The notes under the pieces were generated by a model. The model was not told the origin of the DNA and made no database searches. It saw only the letters and a list, made by a program, of their open reading frames with translations. Shown here in pieces: positions 60,270-64,000 of a stretch of 64,000 nucleotides of DNA. The stretch spans positions 558,001 to 622,000 of the forward strand of contig JAHEWK010000019.1 in the NCBI GenBank assembly GCA_020740775.1, in the 5' to 3' direction. Position numbers and translations under genes: made by a program. How positions within the stretch are numbered: position 1 is the stretch's first letter; each line of letters starts with the position of its first letter. The DNA is from Ilyonectria destructans. Taxonomy: Eukaryota; Ascomycota; Sordariomycetes; Hypocreales; Nectriaceae.

Positions 60270-60770
60270 TCTAAGTCTTCGAAACTGAAGTCTTTGGCCC
60301 TTCAATGCGGTATTTCAGTAAGAAACTGGCATAGTTGCGGCGGCGGCATAACGGCGTGGAAAGTCACAAACAGCACTTTTGACAACAAATACGGCGCGTA
60401 TATTGCCGACTCCAAGGTCTTGGCCACAAATACGACTGTCCTAGCGGCTAGCGAAGGGAAATGCTCTCTTGGCCGGCCATGGAACTCCATCCACCGGTCG
60501 CTTTTCAGAAACACATACTTTGACGAGACTATCCTTCCCGCTGGGTACACAGTTTGGGCGGGGAAAGACAACTTCAACAACCTGACGACAATGGCAGTCT
60601 ACAAGACAAAGAGGCCTGGAAATAATGTGACGGCTCAAGTTGCGAGTGGTGTTACGCAAATCTGGGATGGGAAATCGGCTCATCCGTATCTCTGGCCCGT
60701 CGACGTGTTCATCACGCCAGCGGGAGCCCAGCCAAACGTGCACTGGATTGACGCCATCGCTCGACACTAG
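60270..60770 (+). pseudogene. Pectin methylesterase (CE8) C-terminal fragment
   Basis: The plus frame contains GGGITAWKVTNSTFDNKYGA, GKCSLGRPWNSIHRSLF (the LGRPW substrate-site motif of CE8), LPAGYTVWAGKDNFNNLTTM and VTQIWDGKSAHPY, closing with TAG after IDAIARH. The N-terminal half, with the signal peptide and catalytic Asp residues, is missing; decayed transposon DNA takes its place. Codon use is normal, so the break is by insertion or rearrangement and not by RIP. Extracellular pectin de-esterification would be the role of the intact enzyme. Confidence 0.72.
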
Positions 60771-60901
60771 CATTGTGCCGGGATGGCATGGTGGTCTGGA
60801 TTCTATCATCTCATCTCGATCTTATCATCTACTTGTTCTTAAGTGTGCTTAGTATTTTAGCCACACTCTAAAACAGGCTTTCTATTCTAAATAGCATGTA
60901 T

Positions 60902-62672
60902 TTAACCAAGACTGATAGCTCCTGAACTACACCCACACGCTGTAAAATACCACCCGAGTGAACGCTCAATATTTCTCATCTTTTGCGGTATCTCATCTCC
61001 TTGTTTCCTATCCATCATGCTCAACAGAGCGGCTGCCATCCGCGAACTCTTATCACAACCCACCAGAATGTCCCTGACATCCTGACGTACATCAGCATCG
61101 CGGCACTTCCACAGCACAAAGGCCAGTGGTCGCATGATGGCGTTGTCTAAAAGAGGGGCCTTGGTAGGTCCATGGTAATGCTGCTGCATCTCTCCTGCAG
61201 TGTATATTATCTCACGATAGACTTGCTTTATGTCTGGTAGGAGATTGAGGTCCCGACGGTGATGCATATGGAGATTTGTCAGTGTCTCAAGATAGAGCGA
61301 CTCCAGAATGCAGGCCTGGAGGAGTGAGGAGGGTTCATCTGCTTTCCTCTGCCTTGCAGATTGGAGGAGAGGTGCAAAGTTCTTGTGCCATCTTTGAAGA
61401 GCTCCGAAGCATTCTTCCCATACTGTATTTCCAAGTACCGCCTGTCTCTGCGCAACAGGGGTGATGCTGTTTGATGACGACGTGTCATGTTGTGAATTAG
61501 GCGATGGCGTTGATGAGAATGACGGAGCATCGTTGGCTCGAATGAGGTGAAGCAGAAAGTTTTGCGTCACGTCCAACCACCTCAATGCCTTTCCCAGGTC
61601 GTGGAAAAAATCGGGCATGTCTAGTATAGAATGTTGATTTTTGAGGCTGTAAGAGGGCCTTTCTATCCCGTGGTCAATTTTGGAACCAGAAAAGCCCAAG
61701 TCCAGAGCCCATGGCTGGGTGGTGAGACGCTGCAGCATTTCAACGACGGCTGCCTCAAGAGAGGATAGGGGCAGCTTGGAAAATGGCAAGTTTGTCTCCC
61801 TGCATCTTTGTTCGAAGTAGGTATTAAAAATCCGATAGCCATAGTTGAAATGGACAAAGGCGGTGGACATGTCACCGCGCAACATGTCGTAGGCAACAAA
61901 GAGAATGGATACGACAACCACAGTGAGGAGTGCGCTGGTTGAAGATTCCGTGTCCCGAACAGCTCGAAGGGCGCGGTTGTAGTGCATAAGCGAGATTTGG
62001 TACAGCATCTCGTCAGCAGCTGGGTCTGTATTGGGGACGGTAAAGGAGCTGGTGGCAGCGCCAATGGCACAGCAGACCTCGCGGACGGCGACATTTTGGT
62101 GGGCAATTTGCGGAGTCATGGCTGACAATGTACTGACTGGGACGGTACCGGCTTGTTCGTTGGAGAAGATGAATACCGAGAACGTGTCCCATTGTTGCTG
62201 GTTCTTGAAGAGGGTTAGGACGTAGTTGGGCTCTAGCAAGATGCGGCAATCAGACACAGTGCCGCCTGGAACTAATACAGAGGGCAGTGCAATGTCACAC
62301 GCTAGCCCTGCCTTGACACATCTTCGACACGAGGGCTTGTCTTCGTCACATTTGATACGCCGGCGCCTAGTTATCGAGGTGTCACCGTGTCAGCCAATGT
62401 CCTACCGAAGTAGGACATCACACATGGCAGAAGCAACTTGAGTTGGGGGGGGGACCAACCTGCATTGCTTGCACCCGGTCTTTGTCTTGGGAGCCTTGGT
62501 CTTTTTATGCCGGACTGGGTTCAAGATTAAGAGACCTGCGCCTGGAAGCTTGATCTACAGTTGGGAGACGCAACGCAGTCAGCGAGAGTCCGCGTCATCC
62601 GAGACTCGAGCAGCCGAGCAGCAAACGTACCTTGCCTCTCAAGCGAGAGACGCCGTCCTGATCCGATGTCAT
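60902..62672 (-). CDS. Zn2Cys6 transcription factor (three exons)
   Basis: Nuclear regulator of the fungal binuclear-cluster type. Exons are 62672-62631, 62554-62460 and 62366-60902. Intron 1 (76 nt) has GTACGT, CGCTGACTG and CTGTAG; intron 2 (93 nt) has GTTGGT, CGATAAC and CTAG. The product is 533 residues. Splicing intron 2 restores the cluster GCKQCRRRRIKCDEDKPSC-RRCVKAGLAC: Cys 42, 45, 52, 59, 62 and 69, an exact C-x2-C-x6-C-x6-C-x2-C-x6-C. The intron inside the cluster is a common position. The remainder is helical, like fungal_trans_2-type regulators (IGAATSSF, LLTVVVVSILFVAYDML). Divergent from the acyltransferase at 63.2 kb, so it may regulate that locus (inference). Confidence 0.87.
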
Positions 62673-63218
62673 TGTGCAGGTGACCTGTGGTCAGCGTTAA
62701 GTTGCATCTACATGCAGGTGCTCTAGGGCCTGTTACTGGATTTGTGCGACTTGTCGGATAATGAAGGATTGAGACTTGAGAGTGAGCCATGTCTTTTTGA
62801 TCGGTAATGCTGCAAAGTCCGAGGATCGTTAGTGGGGGGGTTTCTTGTCGCGCTGACAACGAAGTCCGATGCAACCAATCACGGCATGGGTTGTGCGAAT
62901 TACCGCTTTGGGTCAAACCTGGTGGAGAATGCTAGTAAGCACTGTTCCATAAGAGGGGTGATGATGCTTATGCAATTAAATTACGCGGGTGCACAAAGGC
63001 AAACAGTTAAAGATGCCCAACGAGCGAGATTCGTACAAGATCCAACCGTATTCCTGATTTCTTTCTGATGCCATATTCTCAAACCACTCAAACACTAGAA
63101 GTTCACTACTGTTAATCTCCAAGTGGCTTCGAAAACTGAAAAGCCAATGGCTTCTGCCTATTGCACTGTCGTCCGACCGAGCAGTTCGTATCTCCAGTGC
63201 CATACCAGTTCTCGTCCT

Positions 63219-64000
63219 AGCACTGACGCACGGCAGACTATCTTGACCGCATGTTCTACATTCAGCACCGCGTGGGTGCCCAGTCAAACATCATCCTCTC
63301 AGCTCACTACGCCTCTGCCTCTGGGGCTGACCAGAAGTCTCTAACAAGAGAAGCTGTCTACTCCGCAGTTCGCTCCGTCATCACCGAGTACCCCGAGCTC
63401 AGTCTCATCGGAGTTGCTGAACCGTTGGGCAAAAAAGGCCACCATGCGCTCCGTCTCGCGGCGCTACACGAGATTGATCTAGACACTTGTGTTGAGTTCC
63501 GAGACGACGACGAGCCCAAGGCCACACCAGAAGCTCTTGAGCGCCTCCACAACGAGTGGGATTGGACCGACGAGCAGTTTAATCCCCGGCAGCCCTGGTG
63601 GAAGGTTGTCGTTCTCGGTGGCCAGCAGGCCGTCTTCGTCTACCACCACATCGTCTGCGATGGTCGTTTCAGCCAGATGTTCCAGCGTCAGCTTCTCGCC
63701 GGCCTCAACTCATTCGACGAGCATCAGGAGCCGTCTTCGAAAATTATCAAGATTGATCCCGAGACTGTGAGACTGGAACCGGAGATGGAGAAGTTCACGA
63801 CCAGTACCGTGTCAGTGTTCTGTGTTATCCACATCTTGCTCTCCTTTGTGTTCCTCAGACTCTTCTTGGGAAGCAGACTTCTCTTCACCGACCTGCCCCG
63901 AGCAAAGCCTCACGCCAAATTTGCCCTGATTGAGGCTCTTCCTAGCGAGCGCACTAAGACGCGTGTCGCTACTCTGCGTATATCAGCAGCCAGGATGCGA
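63219..64000 (+). CDS. Alcohol acetyltransferase-like acyltransferase (partial)
   Basis: The frame is open from 63219 to the right edge; first in-frame ATG at 63251. Residues include YLDRMFYIQHRVGAQSNIIL, AVYSAVRSVITEYPELSLIG, WWKVVVLGGQQAVFVYHHIV and the H-x3-D-G acyltransferase motif (HIVCDG) at about 63648. This fits the fungal AATase/condensation-fold family, which moves acyl groups from CoA to alcohols or amines. A hydrophobic stretch (VFCVIHILLSFVFLRLFL) follows at about 63812-63870. The true 5' end is probably an upstream exon: GTATCT at about 63190 with CACTGACG and GGCAG just before 63236 would make a 49-nt intron that keeps frame. The second Asp-Phe-Gly-type motif lies beyond the window. 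Confidence 0.75.

Overview
The window is genomic DNA of a filamentous ascomycete (Pezizomycotina, probably a sordariomycete-type genome; the species cannot be named from sequence alone). The evidence is short 49-110 nt introns with GTAAGT/GTACGT donors and CTAAC/CTGAC branch sites, fungal-only families (NACHT-WD40 STAND proteins, FunK1 kinase, Zn2Cys6 regulators) and AT-rich transposon relics with TGG-to-TAG nonsense changes that look like repeat-induced point mutation (RIP).

Layout. (1) 1-3.7 kb: 5' part of a NACHT-WD40 STAND/NLR gene on the minus strand, running off the left edge with at least ten near-identical WD40 units. (2) 3.7-26.3 kb: a gene-poor graveyard. It holds dispersed repeats in several copies, nucleoside-phosphorylase (NLR N-domain), FunK1 and ankyrin relics, a Helitron DUF6570 relic, an integrase-core relic and a hAT transposase relic. 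A few small genes stand among them, including a 171-residue secreted cysteine-rich protein at 16.7-17.3 kb and a 102-residue unknown at 8.7-9.1 kb. (3) 26.4-44.8 kb: the main functional locus, a galactosaminogalactan (GAG) exopolysaccharide cluster: agd3 (deacetylase), ega3 (GH114 glycosidase), uge3 (UDP-glucose/GlcNAc 4-epimerase) and the giant glycosyltransferase gtb3/gt4c (2801 residues). agd3/ega3 and uge3/gtb3 are two divergent pairs. A 1006-bp TIR element sits between ega3 and uge3. (4) 44.8-60.8 kb: a second decayed region with a P450-like relic, an Ecl1-type zinc protein, a LINE 3' end split by a Mutator-like element, a RIP-mutated sph3-like GH135 pseudogene, a fold-back repeat, a truncated Zn2Cys6 regulator, a LINE relic, a solo-LTR candidate and a pectin methylesterase relic. 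(5) 60.9-64 kb: an intact three-exon Zn2Cys6 regulator (minus) divergent from an alcohol-acetyltransferase-like gene (plus) that runs off the right edge.

How the genes work together. By homology to the Aspergillus GAG pathway, Uge3 supplies UDP-Gal/UDP-GalNAc, Gtb3 polymerises and exports the chain, Agd3 partially deacetylates it outside the cell, and Ega3 cleaves it. The fifth canonical member, the GH135 hydrolase Sph3, is absent from the cluster. The only GH135 sequence visible is a nonsense-mutated copy about 10 kb downstream. Whether the strain makes GAG therefore depends on an sph3 gene outside this window.
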